The notes below the pieces were generated by a model. The model saw nothing but the letters and a program-made list of their open reading frames with translations. It made no database searches and had not been told where the DNA came from. From contig NC_089176.1 in the NCBI RefSeq assembly GCF_947507565.1, positions 1,488,001 to 1,552,000 of the forward strand: a stretch of DNA of 64,000 nucleotides, read 5' to 3'. The stretch is from Oscarella lobularis. Lineage: Eukaryota; Porifera; Homoscleromorpha; Homosclerophorida; Oscarellidae. The position numbers and the translations under genes were made by a program. Below are positions 1 to 12,676 of the stretch, in pieces. Position 1 is the stretch's first letter; every line of letters begins with the position of its first letter.

Positions 1-3000
1 ATCTGAGTGTACTCTTGATCCTTCGAGAAGCTGCTCCCGAAAATGATTACGGGATCCTCGTCGCCGACGAGAAATCGCTGACGAACGATTGTCAATGCCG
101 CGTAGTTTTCCGTCAGTAAAAGAAGATAACGGCTTTCTTCCGAGTCTTGCTGCCCGGCTTTGCTCAGATTGGCTCGTATTAGACCTGCAGGACTGCTGTC
201 GAGCTTTAGCTTGTCAGCCGCGCTGTTGGAGTCGACTTGCAGATGATTGAAAAAGATCGTCTCTGGATTGACTTTGGAGTCCAATCCGCCAAAATTGCGT
301 CGAATTGCGTGAAGTAGCTGACCGCTGCGAGGAGGCGATTCCGTAATTTTGCAAAAGGAAAATATCATCTTTACGAGGCTGTAGAAGAACAACGTTATCA
401 ATGTTAGAAGAAATTCATTTCAATTACACTACACGTACATACCTGTAAAAGTCTCGCAAGCCAAAGAACTCTCGTTCTCTATCCCGACTGTTGTAAATTT
501 CCAAGTAAGCTTTCGCCATTCCGGGGATGAACGGTTCTAGTAGAAACTGCGTCGCTTCGTCTGTGCTGCAAATTCCGCGAGCGCTGACAACTAACTCTGC
601 GTCAGTAGGCACTTCCCGTTGGACGAGAATTCCACGATTCATTTTCGCCGGATCAAGAGCCCAGTTGGAGATGCCAACAAAAGCAACACGATTAGATGCT
701 TTGCCTAAAACAATAAAAAGCATATGAGACGCTTTCTGAAAATTGCATTGAAAACGTTGAAGGTTCGACAGAGACTTATCATATGTAACTAGGTCGCGAC
801 GTATTTAGACGAGAGATGCGCAAACTTAGTGACGGCAGTTAGTACGCTGGGTCAGCAAAATAAATAAAGGCGTTGTGCACTGGTGCGCTGTGCGGTCAAA
901 CTAACTACCTAACCGGGGTGAGTGCATGGGAGCGGAAATCGTTTCTTCCAGGTGCCTAAATCTCTTTTCAACGGTACTCTATATCAAGGAACTGCGGAGG
1001 TGGTAATACCTTCTTCGCCGTCATTATCCGCTCCTGCTGTTCCGTCGTCAAGGAGAGGATGGAGAGCCTTCAGAGGAAGACGAGGCGAATCTTCTGCCAA
1101 TCCGACTTCGTCTAACACGACACAAGCGACGAATCGCTCCAAGTCGTTTTCCTTTTGCATTCTTTGACATTGGCTGAATGTGCTGATAATTCCATCAGCC
1201 GTCGAAAGAGGACTGCACTGATACGACACCATGTGAGCTTGTTTCAACTTCTTGTACAGTTCGCTGTTCGAAAGATCGCCCCTCATTGCATTCTTCACGA
1301 CGTCTTTTGCCAGAGATTTCGAGCTTCCAGGTTTTCCGACGAGAAAAAGAGGAATTCGCAAATCGATGCATACGACCATCATAAAAACGTTTTCTTTGAG
1401 AGCGTGGTTACGACCAATTTTCGGCGGTAGTTCTAATTCGTCCAGAAAGACCGCCTGACAGAAGTCTATCTCTTGTCTCATCTGGGCAGCCCCGGGCAGT
1501 GCGCAAGGAGCTCTAAAATGCCGACTGACGGCACTTCGGAATTGCTTTCGTTCCTGAAGCCTGGCCTGATAGCTTACGCCAAGCGCAAGAACGAGAGAAC
1601 GCGTGAGAGGATCCAAAGGCGCAACGGCACCGCTCTTTGCTTTTCGCTCGTCGTACTTCCTTCTCATGAAAGGATCGAGGACTTCGTTTAGCTTGTAAAA
1701 CCACACCATAACCATCATGGCTCGCTCGACGTCTCGCAAGCTTACGAAACTGCACTCGTCTTCGCGATCTCGCATGTAAGATTGGGACGCGGCAAGAACG
1801 GCCGTAGCAACGTCAATAAGACCAGGCGCGTTGGGAAGCGATCCACTGTTAACGTGTCTCGAAACGATTTGACGAATGTAAAGTCTCTCTGCCACCGGAT
1901 TTAGCTGACCAAAGTCCCAGACAAGTGCTTTCATGCTCTCTGGAAGCGGATGAACTCGATAAACCAACTGCCGCAGAGGGATGTCGCCAAGGCGATCCTC
2001 CGTATCGCCAGTGCGCACGTGGTAACCCAGCCCAGCGGACTCCAACTTCTTAATCATTTCGTCCGTATGCTTCCTGTAGGGATTGCACGCAGCAATGACG
2101 TGGAGATCGGAGCCGAGACCGCGAATCGGATGACCGTTGACGTGCCTGTCGCACATAATTTCCTTTATCAAGCCGACGGCGTCCGTCGTATTGGCCTCGT
2201 CAAAGAAGAGCACTGTTTTAACGCCAATCTGAGCGTTTGCTTCCGCGCGAAACTCTGCCATTCGAACCGTTCGAATAATGTCATTTCGATTTATTCCACC
2301 GTGGACTTTCATCAGGAACATGTTCTGGGCGCCAGTGCTCTGCGCCTGCAGCGAGCACATGTATCGTATAAGACGCGTTTTTCCGCAACCGGTTTCGCCC
2401 ATGACGACTACTGGAATGCCGCAGCGAAATCGCATGTGAATGGCGAGAATTTTGATCACGTTATCGGACGTGAGCTCGTAGCTAGGATCTGGATCTCCCT
2501 GGCAAGGAAGTCCCATTACATTGCACAGAGCAGCGATTTTCCTTTCTTTCGGCCACTCTTCGTAGTTTTCTTGCAGTCGAAACCCTTGAGTGTAAAGAGC
2601 CGTACTGAGGTCTCGAGACATGATCTGTTCGTCGAGCACGGCCGCCGTTAGAGGATTAATCAAGTTGCCGTCTCGCGTGATTTGCAAACCGATGGGCGTC
2701 ATCGCGTGTCGATCCTCGTTGAAGAACAGATAGGGATGCGGACTGTGTTCCCATCTGCGACGAAGTTGGTACTGCTGCAAATTGCCGGCGGCTTCCATTC
2801 TGGTCAAATCGGCGCTCAGCGACGGAGTGGAGAAGTCTCGCGACATTCTAATTACTAATTTCATGACAAAATTTTTGAATCCTGGTAAGTCGTCGCCGTA
2901 GGCATCGGGATTGCAAAAATCGCTTTGCTCGCAGTCGCGGAGCTGATTGCTCAAAAAGTTGATGAAGTGACGGAGTATCGCCCAGGACGGACTCGGCACG

Positions 3001-6000
3001 CCGCAATGAGTCAGAAGAGTCTCTAAGCATACTGGGGGCGTTCCTTCGGTCGTCCCAGGTCTGAACTTAAACGGATCGAGATTCTCGCCATTGATAAATC
3101 GCACGAGATACTGAAATGCGCGCTGAAAATTCGAATTCCCGAATTCTCTTCCATCCAAAGACGGATCCTCGATCGTGGGATTTTTGCGTTGTTGAAGTAG
3201 CTCCAGCGCTTCTTTAGGCGATCCACGTGGAATTGCAGGAAGAAAGTATTCAAACGGTATGTGCCTCTGACCTTCTTTGGTTAAAGCTTTCTTGATCACG
3301 GTGTTGTGATCTTCGGACCACGTACATTCGAGAACGTACATGTCGGTCAGTCGTCGACGCCAAATTCGCCCTCTGGAATCGGTTATCTGACCGAGAACCA
3401 AGAGATTGAAAAGAAATTCTTCGAGACCGTTCCGAACGGACGGAGATACGTCTAAATGAATTAGTCTTGACAGCGCTTGTTCAGGATGAGGAAAGGCAGG
3501 CTCCAGTGTCTCCAGTATATCATCACTGTCGACAGACAATTCCTGAAGAGGAATAATGACTTTCGTCAGCGGATCGCCGCCTCTCGCCACGAAACTTCTA
3601 GCCTGCTTATTGTTTGGGATATCAACGAGTTTTTCGCTCATGCGACCGATAAATAGTGATTTTCCGACGCCGGCGCGAGTCGAATAAACGACGCGAACGC
3701 AACACTGCTCGTGATCCAATTCCTGCGCGGCGGGCGTCCACATCGTTCCCATCACGGTCCGCAATTTTAACCCAGCCGGTCCGCTTTGAAATTGAGATTT
3801 CAAATACGACTGCACTTCTTGTGGCGACGGGCAGGGCAACGGCAATTTCCTCTGCTGATCCAGGGCCGATATCATGTACGACTTGTCCTCGTTCTCCGCG
3901 GAGCAAATCACGACCAAGCGATAGCTTTCGCCACGCTGACCGGAGAGACCTTGGCTAAGCTTGTAAAGCTCATCGACTGCTTCTCGGCTCACTTCGTAAC
4001 TCAGGCGATCGGCGCCGGCTAAGCAGAACACACGACTCTGACTCGGATCTTTGATGGCTCGTCTCCAAAACAGGGAAACCGCTTCAAACGTCGTGGCTGA
4101 CGAACAGAGAAGAACCTCTTCGGCTGATGGAAGAGGAAGGCGTCGGTCTGACATGTAGAGTCGCAAAACTGCGGGAATCAATTCGGCTTGAGGTACGACT
4201 ATCAAATTCGGATAGCCGATTTCTAGTTGATCTGTTGGAAACGATCGCGACGGCGGAAGAGGTGCATTTTGAGACAAGTTCTGTAAGAATTCTCCAAGCG
4301 TTTCGAGGGACAAGTACTCTGGATTGTCCATGTTGAAAACCGGAATATCGCGATCGGCTTCAGGAACAGATTGTGTTGGCACACTCCATCCACCCGACCC
4401 TTCCATGTCCGTTGGTCCGGCGCTTCCGAATCCGAAATCAAGAACGTTTCTCTGCTGCAGTCCAAAGTCCTGAAATCCTAGACTTCCGCCGCCCAGCCCT
4501 AGACCTTCTCCAGCAGGAAATTCGCGGCCAAAGCCGAACAGATCAGTGCTAACGCTTCCTCCTCCTCCACCAAATAAACTACGGTCGATGCCCGCTGCGC
4601 GAGGCGCCTGTCGTCGCGATGGCCTTGAACACGCTCTTCCCATTGCTACGCTTACGTCGTTAGCATTGATGTTTGGCTTGATGCACTCGAGTAGTCCGTA
4701 CACAAAGTTGGGCAATTCGATTTCTCTGTCCAGAGCAAGACGACCGAGGTTCTTTTCAAGCAACAGAAGCTGAGATGTTGTGTAGTAGTTTAGATAATAG
4801 AAGTCTGAACGGACTACTGACATCTTTTCTTTCCATTCTTTGAGATCGGAATTCATTTCCTCTTCAAATGCACTCATTTCTTTTAAAAGTCGCTCCAATG
4901 CTGCTGACGCGTTCAAGTCATTTTTTTCTTCACTTTGCTTTAAGGGCGAAACGCAGTCGAACACCTTCGTCCAGGCCAAGTACTTGACGTGGCCAGCTCT
5001 GCAAAGAGCTACCAAGTTCAGGGCAAGTCGAGTGATTTTGTCCAACGTGTTTACAAACACATTAACTTCACTCTGACGTTCACTTCCGTGACCGGATATG
5101 AGAATGAGCTTGCTCTGAAGATCCTGTAAGTCGCCGAGACTGAACGTCTTCCTTCCGCCACTCTCTTCGTTCGGTAACGGCTTTATTTTCAAAGATATGC
5201 AATTCTTCACGTCTCCTGAAGTACCGCCGACTGTGTACTGGCCTCGCGAGTTGATAATTTCAACTTGAGAAAAGGACGAGACTTCCACGGAGCCGAGAGA
5301 CTCTTTCATAATTTTGAAATCGCGGAGGTACTTTTGGGTGTCGCGCCACTTCTGCGGAATCTGCTGGTCGCCCGCAAGTTTGTCAAATACGGATTTGCAA
5401 GCTTTCAAAAACTGATTCAGATCTACGTCTTCTTTGAAGTCGAATAGGAGAGGAGAGAATCCAGCGCAAGCGGCCCTTAGGTGCGCCACTTTGAACGCTT
5501 CGAAGTCGCCTTCGGCACTCGACCTGGTGCCTGCCAACTCAACGAAGGTCTCAAGTTCCTTCCACTCTGCACGAAAAAGAGTCCAAATGAGCACCAAATG
5601 TCCTCTAAAAACGGCTTTCTACCTTTGATCTCTTCTCTAACCCACTTTATTAGAGGACCACACTCAGCAAACTGATGCAGACATTGAATTTGTTTCGTAG
5701 TCATGTCAGCGAGAAATTGTCCAGCAGATACTACTTCGCGAGTCATCGATGACAAAGGCCGTTGATGAAAATCTTCATCGGAGTCCTACACAGGAAATAT
5801 AACGCTAACGTACAAGACTAACCGTCTCTCTCTCTATACCTGACTAGCGATTTCAACGACAGCAGGAAAGGAGTTGGAAACGTTAAGTTCATCGCACACA
5901 CGGATTACCGCTCTGGCTGCGTTGACAGCCTTGCTTAGGGTGTTATACAGACATATCTGATCGACTCGTTCTGTCACCCATTTTGTGTTGATCGATCTTT

Positions 6001-9000
6001 CCATCAGCCGCAATTCGGTTTCAAGCTTTTTACGGTCTCCAGAAAATCTACCGAATAACGTCTTCACTTCGTGTAAACTGATGTCGCCCTTCTTGACTCT
6101 TCCGCACATCATTTCCCACACCGTAAACACCGGTTCTATGACTTGCTGTACCAACTCGTCCAAATTCATAGGCAGTGCAGCGGCAGCGTCGTCTTTTCCT
6201 CGCTCCTCGTTTACCTGATCTCCTCTATCACGCCAAAGCTGTTGAAAAATGAGACTAGGCTGAAGTCTGTTCAATGGCTTGATGTACTGCCCAACTTCCT
6301 GAGGAAGGGCAAAATAAACGACGGCAATGCTACCATCGTCGCTTCGCCTAGCGAGAGAAGAGATGGGCCTGTCAGATACGTCTTTACTTGAATGGTCTCT
6401 TATGTCCCCCAGAGCAACTAAAGACAAAAACACCACGATGAAATACGAGCAAACAAGCGAAATGACTGCTGCACTTACTTTTCCCCAATGCTAAACACAC
6501 ATTCACAAAATTTAAAACCAGTTTCCTTTCCTCAGTGAAATGCTGTAACTCTTCTTCACGCTGCGTCAAAGCCACAGCAACCTTGTTTTTAAATGAACTA
6601 GCAGCCTGCTCTTTTTCATCAAGCAGCTGACATAAACTCAAGAAACAATCCTGATTTTTCCGAATGAGATTGAAGTCAGCAACGGAAACTTGAGCATCCA
6701 ACACGCCAGCAGCAAAATTGCTAACGACATTTTTCGCCCGATCGAGATTTTGACGAACGTCTGACGTGCTTTCAGGAAAAAATTCAGCTAAAAAAGCAAC
6801 CGGTTATGCAAGAATAAATTAGGACGACGTTTGGCTACCAGAACAGCGCAAATAGTGTCCCCAAAGAGGCCAGCTGACTAGGCTAGAAAGCCAAGTTCTG
6901 TTTGGGGCTTCAGCAGCTGGCAAGTTCCAGAAAAGTAGTTCTCGCAGGAGTCCAATAGAATGCGTCGATGCTGCACCGAAATTGCTTCTAGCGGTCGCTG
7001 AAAGACTTCTGAAGGCCGCTTGAGGGTCGCTTCGTGCCTAATTACCAGATTTGCCACGCCAAAACTATACAAAGTCTTAAAATCTATTTACCGTATTTCT
7101 TAAAGCTGCTTCAGACACTTGAAAGAAGCATTCGGTTACGACGGAGTGAACCTTAGCATCTTGCAATAAGCTAAACGCTTGCAACAATATACGGCTGTTG
7201 ATCTGTAAATGAGAGCATCGGTGAGCATAAAGCCAGTGAACAAAAAACTACTCAACATTTTTTAGTTTTTCTTTTAGCTTATGAGAAAGGAAGTTGCCCC
7301 AACACTTGGCCATGTCCGGCGTCAACAGGTCAGCAATAAGCATATCACTCCATACCTATAGAAAACAACAAATTGCACGGAGTACAAAAGCAAAGCCGCG
7401 TAAACTTGCTTGAATGTCACGACGCAACGCGTCGGCAGAGTAGCTTGAAGAGTGGTGCCGTAAGAGCCAGCTTACCACTTCACCGGCAGCACCGCGCAGC
7501 GTCTCCTCTCGGGAAACCGCCGATGATTTGCTTCTAGTCACAGAGTCTTGAGCAGCAGGATGCTCGGTGGCTTCTGTTCTCTCCAAAACGTTAAGATGAC
7601 TGAAAATCAGGTCAACACCTCTGCGAATAATGTCTTTTTTTCCTTTTAAAAGACGGTGGCACATTTTATGCAGTAACTCAACACTGGCTTGAAGGCCAGT
7701 AGAGGTGAAGTATAAATCTTTTGAAACAGATTCTCTAAAGATAACGTTAGTCAACTAAAGAAACATTTTCATACTGAAAATCGTACTCCGTCGTCCTCTG
7801 AAGCCTAAAAATTACGGGGTCGATCACACTTCGAAATAAAGACGCCTGCCAAAAGACAATCTGCTGTCACAACTGCTTAGACAATCATGAAGCGCATCTC
7901 ACCGAAGAGTCGCTGTTGACGTCGATTACTTGCTTTTCTATCTTCTTTAAAATAGCAATAATAGTTTCGTAGCCAAATTCAGAGCATTCATTCCACAGTT
8001 TCAAATCTTCAAATCGCGACGTAAACATGACTACGTGTAGTAGTAACGGATCGAGCAAAAACAGAGGCATCAGCGCTTCTTTCGCAACTAGTAGTCTACA
8101 GCAAACCCTCTTATTCATTAGGAAATTAATAAAGCAGAAAATCATTTTCAAACCTCAATTTGTCGGCTCTCGGTTTGTAACGACGAATTGAATCGCTCAG
8201 CAAACCGAGGCCCCACCATTCGTCTTTCTTCCAGTCAAGCTGCTGTGTTCGCACAAAGGGTTTAGCGAGATCGTCCAGAAAATGATACAAAGGCACGGCG
8301 AATGCCCAGTGATGACTGGGCTGGCTCGTGTCGGTCACTTTATCGCAAACGTTACAAATAGCATCCAGGACCGATCTAAAAAGACGCGAATAAATTCCTT
8401 TTCAAAACACTCCTTAACAAATTGACCTGATGTAAGGGAAATTTTGTTTAACAACTTTCAGACACTCACACGTGCGATTATCAAAATCAGCTGGTAGCGA
8501 AAAAGCGGAAGAGAGCACATGAAAATCCTGAAGATCCAATCCACGAGATAAGACATTCAATTTGAAGATTTTCACGACAATAGCGATTGCAATTGCTGAA
8601 ACTAGTCTCTCTAGCGCCTTTCTTGCGTCTGAGGGTTTCGCTTTGCCCAATTCTTGTATTTTAGGTTTAAGAACACTGGCGAGGATCTTTACAAAAGATT
8701 AGGTGATAAAACGGCGCAACACTAGACTGAAAATGCTTACCTTAGAGACATCTAACCCGTCTAAATGCCAGGGAAACGGCTGTGAACCCTCGACGTTTTC
8801 TTGAACAAGAGGAAATTTAAGCTGATGAACAACTTCTGAGAGATCAGTAAGAGCCTCGTCAGCAAGCATGGTGATCAACTTTATATCCGAGACATCAGCG
8901 CAATAAAACCCCGTCCACTTTGGCAACAGCTGCCGTATGGCCACTTCTCGACTGTCAACGTGACGCGAATTGGACCCAACAATTGCTTGCCAAATTTTTC

Positions 9001-11756
9001 CTCCCGTGCCCGGTGCTCTGCGAATAAGGTCATCGTATTTAACGTAATACCCTAAAGAAATATGATATAGACAATGCTCTTCAGCCGTCAGGTGTGTCCA
9101 TGCCTTTGTCACAGCCACGAAAAGAATTTGGCAACAAGAGAATGCGATTAACAATACCTCCGTGACGACCTTTTTTCAAGAACTCGTATTCAACTTCGCC
9201 TTCCGGGTTAGGACCATTGTTCTTTTTTTTCCCTTTTTTCCTCCCAATCGCGTATTTGTATGGAATTGCTTGATGAGTGTGCATGGTTGGGAGAACAAAA
9301 TTTCCGGAGAGCTGCAGTAGCGTTACGTTTTCTGCCGTTCTGAAGAACAAGAGTGCAGTGTAATGCAAAAAGAAAATTTTCATTCTTACATTTCTCGAGT
9401 AATGGTCATCGTAATAGTATTCCACTCCCAATTTCCAAGTTCAGCAATGCCAAACCGTATGAACACTTCTTGACCTTTCTTCAAATTCCACTCGGGATGA
9501 AGTAGTGCATTAAACGTCACTACAACGCCAGGTGCTGACCTAAAGTAAAAATTTTTGAACATGCTACAAACACACACGTAAACAGCTCACTGTTTGATCC
9601 GTAAATCGGCTTCATTACCAACACTTGGGTCTTCGAAAGCGTTTTGAAACTCTTCGCCACTGTCTTCATCGTTGCTGCTGTCTAAATCCTTTTCCTTGCT
9701 CAGACTAGTTTTTTCTGCGGATGTGTCCCCCTTAGAAAGTTCCTTCTGAGCAGGGTTTGCTGAACCAGTGCGAACTTCTGCCTCTTCTGAGTGTGTTCCT
9801 TCTGGCTGCTTCTGAGGTTCGATTCTTCTATGAACAGGACTCTGAGGAGCGTCAACAGGAGAATCACCAGGAGCATCAACAGGCGTCCCGTCCGACAAGT
9901 ATTGATCTTTAGGGGGACGACGAATTTGAAAAGCATGAGCCTGGCTGCCGCGTTCTTTTCCCGCAGCATTTTCCTGTAAGCATTGACGTTCCAACCCACT
10001 GCCATCCGAATTTCGGCCGTCGTCAGCATTGCTCTTCGGTGGGCCAATACCTGAGCTCACGACGTCTCCTACTTTATTCCCGTCCTCTTCAGCGGCCAGT
10101 TCTTTAAGAGTTTTAGTGCTTTGGACAGGCGGCGGGGTGTCTGAAGCGGAATTCTTGTCGGCGACATCACCATCTGACCTTGAGCGTTGAACATCTGGAG
10201 TCGGAGCGTTGACGTTAAGTTTCTCAACAGATGATTCGGAAAGAGGCGTTTGAAGAGACTGCTTTGAGCGGAGAGGTTCTTCCCTATCAGTCAAATATTC
10301 GCCTAGATAGATATTCGAGGTAAGGCAGCTATCCCTTTCTCTCTACGTCTACGTACGAGCATCAGATTGAAAAAGAGCGGCTTTAGGAAATAAACCCTCT
10401 TTCCCATCAGCCATCCCCTTGCAAATTCCTTCTGAATATTCTTTTAGTATTGTAACCGAGGTCCCTTTGCTAAAAGAAAGCTCGCCTTCCCTACAAAGAC
10501 AATTAATTACAGGGGCATATATTTGGAAACAGATAAAACGAACTTTTGCCCCTTGAATGAACTTGACGCTGAAAATACGCTCGGGCCCGTGTTCTCTGCA
10601 AACAATAACCTACAGGAAATGATCAAGCCAAGGGCTCAACAGCAAACCTGATTCTGAAGCCGGAGAACTCGCCGGGGCGGCCGGATTCAGTTTGCTTAAT
10701 ATCTTTCGCTTAAAGCCTAGCTTGAGTTTCATGGCAGTCAAGTCTTCTTCTTTGATTAGAGATAGAGACTCCATATCGTCAAAGCCTTCATCAATGAACG
10801 TGTCGTAGTATTGGATGCATCCTGCGCTGTCAATCCATTGTTTAACTTCAAGCTTGGCATCCTCTATTAGCAGGAATCCCAGCACGGCAATGAAACATGC
10901 TCAAGCCTTACCCTGCTGCAAACTACGCCGTTGACTTGAGAATCTGTTCAAAATTTTACGCCTGTGACCTCTTCGAACTCCCAGCTCTTCCAAGTCACAC
11001 TCTGTTATGACCGCTACTACTTCTAAATCATCAAATCCTTCTTCAATAAATTTATTGTAGTACTGCATGAGGCCCAACTCCTCAAACCATTTCTTAAAAT
11101 CTTCTAAAGCGAGAATGCCAATTTTGCAAAGAATATACAGCATAATATCATACCACTATGCTCCCCTGAAGTCCCTGCATCAGCATCAGAAACTTTCGCA
11201 ATTTTGGAAGCAGACAATCCTTCTTCGGCCGATTTTTTGCGCTTTGAAGACGCCTCTGTCTTTTCTTGTGACGATTCTTCACGTGAAGGCTCCTCTTCTG
11301 CAACGAAAGCAGGGTAAAAGTCCTCGCATAGACATCTAAACGATACTATACCGCGATTTTCCCCAACTCCCTCTTCTTTATAAGAGCGCGAGAGGTCCCC
11401 TTCAGGTGATTGTTTGGTGAGAGACCGTTTCTCCGCGGAGTTCTCTGTCATTTGACCCGATGAATCTGTGATCGAAGACTCTACGCAACGAAAACAAAAT
11501 TCAAAGACGCGCAGACTTCGAAAATTACTAAGTAGCATACGCATATCACCGCATAAATTTTCTTCTTGAGAACATTCCACAGGAGTCTGATGGGGCGTCG
11601 CTCCACCGTCTAGGAGATATCTATACACGGAAGCCTCAAAAGCTAGAGACGCGCACCGAGGACTTCAGCACATGATTGTTGCGCCGCGCCGCTATCCGAG
11701 CTGCCGCTAGAAGCCTGTAGCCCTGTTTCCGCCCCCGAAAAAGAGAACGACGCCAT
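1..11756 (-). CDS. RNF213: RNF213/mysterin-like giant AAA+ E3 ligase, 3' end beyond window
   Basis: Family role (known): mysterin is a cytosolic dynein-like AAA+ ATPase and E3 ubiquitin ligase acting on lipid droplets and intracellular bacteria. Seen in protein order: two SAM domains, an SH3 domain, a long acidic disordered stretch, a CBM20-like module, helical stalk exons, then the AAA+ core with P-loops STRAGVGKS, GETGCGKT and GKPGSSKS and Walker B motifs FFDEAN and VLDEVG. After the core come the family signature NWALDPAKMNRG and YLLLLTENYAAL near the window edge. The RING and C-terminal part (human protein 5,207 aa) is outside. The start at 11,756 (MASFSFSG) is supported by an upstream in-frame TGA with no AG acceptor between. 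Introns are mostly 45-60 nt; junction phases from 11,756 to 9,158 were checked and agree. Identity is very sure; some stalk exons (6.7-8.7 kb) are only approximate. Confidence 0.95.
1010..5566 (-). other. 4.56-kb single exon encoding most of the mysterin AAA+ core
   Basis: One uninterrupted frame of about 1,519 codons between acceptor GCAG at 5,567 and donor GT at 1,009. It holds three P-loops at about 3,660-3,690, 2,380-2,410 and 1,315-1,350, and Walker B motifs near 2,200 and 1,100. The rest of the gene is chopped into exons of roughly 100-700 nt, so this exon is exceptional within its own gene. The next exon (443-704) carries NWALDPAKMNRG. Confidence 0.9.
9158..9539 (-). other. CBM20-like carbohydrate-binding module of mysterin
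   Basis: Two exons (9,390-9,539 and 9,158-9,339) joined in phase 2. The signature is VFIRFGIAELGNWEW followed by AIPYKYAIG and EYEFLKKG, matching the human RNF213 segment that reads KVFIRGGEEFGESKW and IPYKYVI. In CBM20 modules this fold binds glucans. The insert between strands is Lys/Asn-rich and lineage-specific. Confidence 0.8.
10357..11103 (-). other. SAM-SAM-SH3 N-terminal exons of the mysterin gene
   Basis: The exon at 10,912-11,103 and the exon at 10,648-10,863 each encode a SAM domain with the usual ending (GHRRKIL and GFKRKIL); the two are paralogous, sharing YNKFIEEGFDDLE and YDTFIDEGFDDME. The next two exons (10,544-10,595 and 10,357-10,490, split by a 53-nt intron) encode an SH3-like fold: FKGQKEGELSFSKG, then ICKGMADGKEGLFP. 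All join in frame, and the SH3 exon continues in phase 1 into the disordered exon before the CBM20 module. SAM domains usually oligomerise and SH3 domains bind Pro-rich peptides; a role here is inference. Human RNF213 has neither domain. Confidence 0.85.
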
Positions 11757-12330
11757 TAGCGTGGGATCGGAGACGGAAAAGTGTCAGTTCGCGTTGAAGC
11801 TACGCTGCGTGCATGCATCCTATTTCTTCCTACTTGCGTCTTCTAACCTGTTTCGGTTGGTGCTTCCGTTGAAGTCGTTGTGGAATCGTCGTTCTTTTCT
11901 GGGACGGATCCCTTTCGTATTTTTGATTCGCTTTCGTCGGCCTCCATCTTTCGCTGTCTTTTACGCAGTCCACTACGTCTCATGCCCGCAGAGGGCTCGC
12001 AGTCGCTTCGGACGTAAGCATCGGACTACGGCTGTCCCGGATAACCTTGAACGTTGGTCATCACGTGCAAGTAAACCTGGAAGAAAGAGCGTTACTCACT
12101 CGAAAACAACAAGTCAATAAATGAAGCTGGCTAAGCCAAGAGACACATTGGGAATTGTGAAGCGCTCCATTACAACGCAGAAGACTGCTACTTATGAACA
12201 ATATCCACATACCTGCAATTAGGTCCAGAAAGGAGGAGTTTTTTGGGCTTTAGACTCGTCTGGCAAAGGATATGGCTCAAGGTCGTCGTCTTCGTCGTCG
12301 CTAAAGTTCGGGATAGACAAAGCATACTAC
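11757..12330. other. Intergenic upstream of mysterin, no supported gene
   Basis: Contains exon-like minus-strand stretches at 11,848-11,983 (a Lys/Arg-rich ORF of 45 codons ending at a GT) and about 12,216-12,310 (an acidic stretch SDDEDDDLEPYP followed by a stop). Neither could be joined in frame to the mysterin start; they could be untranslated leader, or relics of another gene disrupted beside the MITE. Confidence 0.4.
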
Positions 12331-12363
12331 CACGGATTCTAGAGAGATTCTCTAGAATCCGTG
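12331..12363. repeat. Perfect 15-bp hairpin beside the MITE
   Basis: Arms CACGGATTCTAGAGA and TCTCTAGAATCCGTG are separated by only GAT, and end 3 bp before the MITE left terminus. The core CACGGATTCTAGAG recurs once more near 52,515-52,530. Confidence 0.85.
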
Positions 12364-12366
12364 CTA

Positions 12367-12676
12367 CAGTAGAACCCCGATTATCCGGACCCCGATTATC
12401 CGAACTTTCGATTATCCGAACCCCGAATTTCTAAGTCACATGACCGAAATTGGGCGTGCCGACAGAAAAAACTTTGTGTTACCAGCTTAAATAACCGCCA
12501 CAACGGCGTACAGCGCACCGTAGCTCTATTTTTTCTCTCACTCAAACACCTAAGCTATCTAAAACCTAAAATTTCACCCGTTTTGTGTAAAAAAACTCCT
12601 ATTTCGATTATCCGAACGTTTCGATTATTCGAACCCCCCGCTGCCCCAAGGGGTTCGGATAATCGGGGTTCTACTG
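12367..12676. mobile_element. Pogo/Tigger-like MITE, about 310 bp
   Basis: The left end reads CAGTAGAACCCCGATTATCC; the right end is its inverted copy, with 26 of the first 27 bases matching. Extra copies of the subterminal motif GATTATCCGAAC lie just inside both ends, like transposase-binding repeats. No transposase is encoded, so it is non-autonomous. The flanks are TA on the left and CA on the right, so a TA target duplication is imperfect. CAGT termini and TA preference are typical of pogo/Tigger elements of the Tc1-mariner superfamily. Confidence 0.85.

Noticed and set aside
1950-2651. Plus-strand 233-codon ORF
   Set aside because: Exactly antisense to the conserved AAA+ core of mysterin; no domain or splice support.
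6878-7072. Minus-strand ORF inside the mysterin stalk
   Set aside because: Falls in a longer intron between phase-compatible stalk exons; the translation has no similarity to the stalk.
11848-11983. Lys/Arg-rich exon as an extra mysterin first exon
   Set aside because: An in-frame TGA lies just upstream of the mysterin ATG with no acceptor between, so it cannot be joined as coding sequence.
12216-12310. Minus-strand acidic exon resembling the SDDED..EPY segment of TELO2
   Set aside because: A stop follows in frame before the donor and no other part of such a gene is present.
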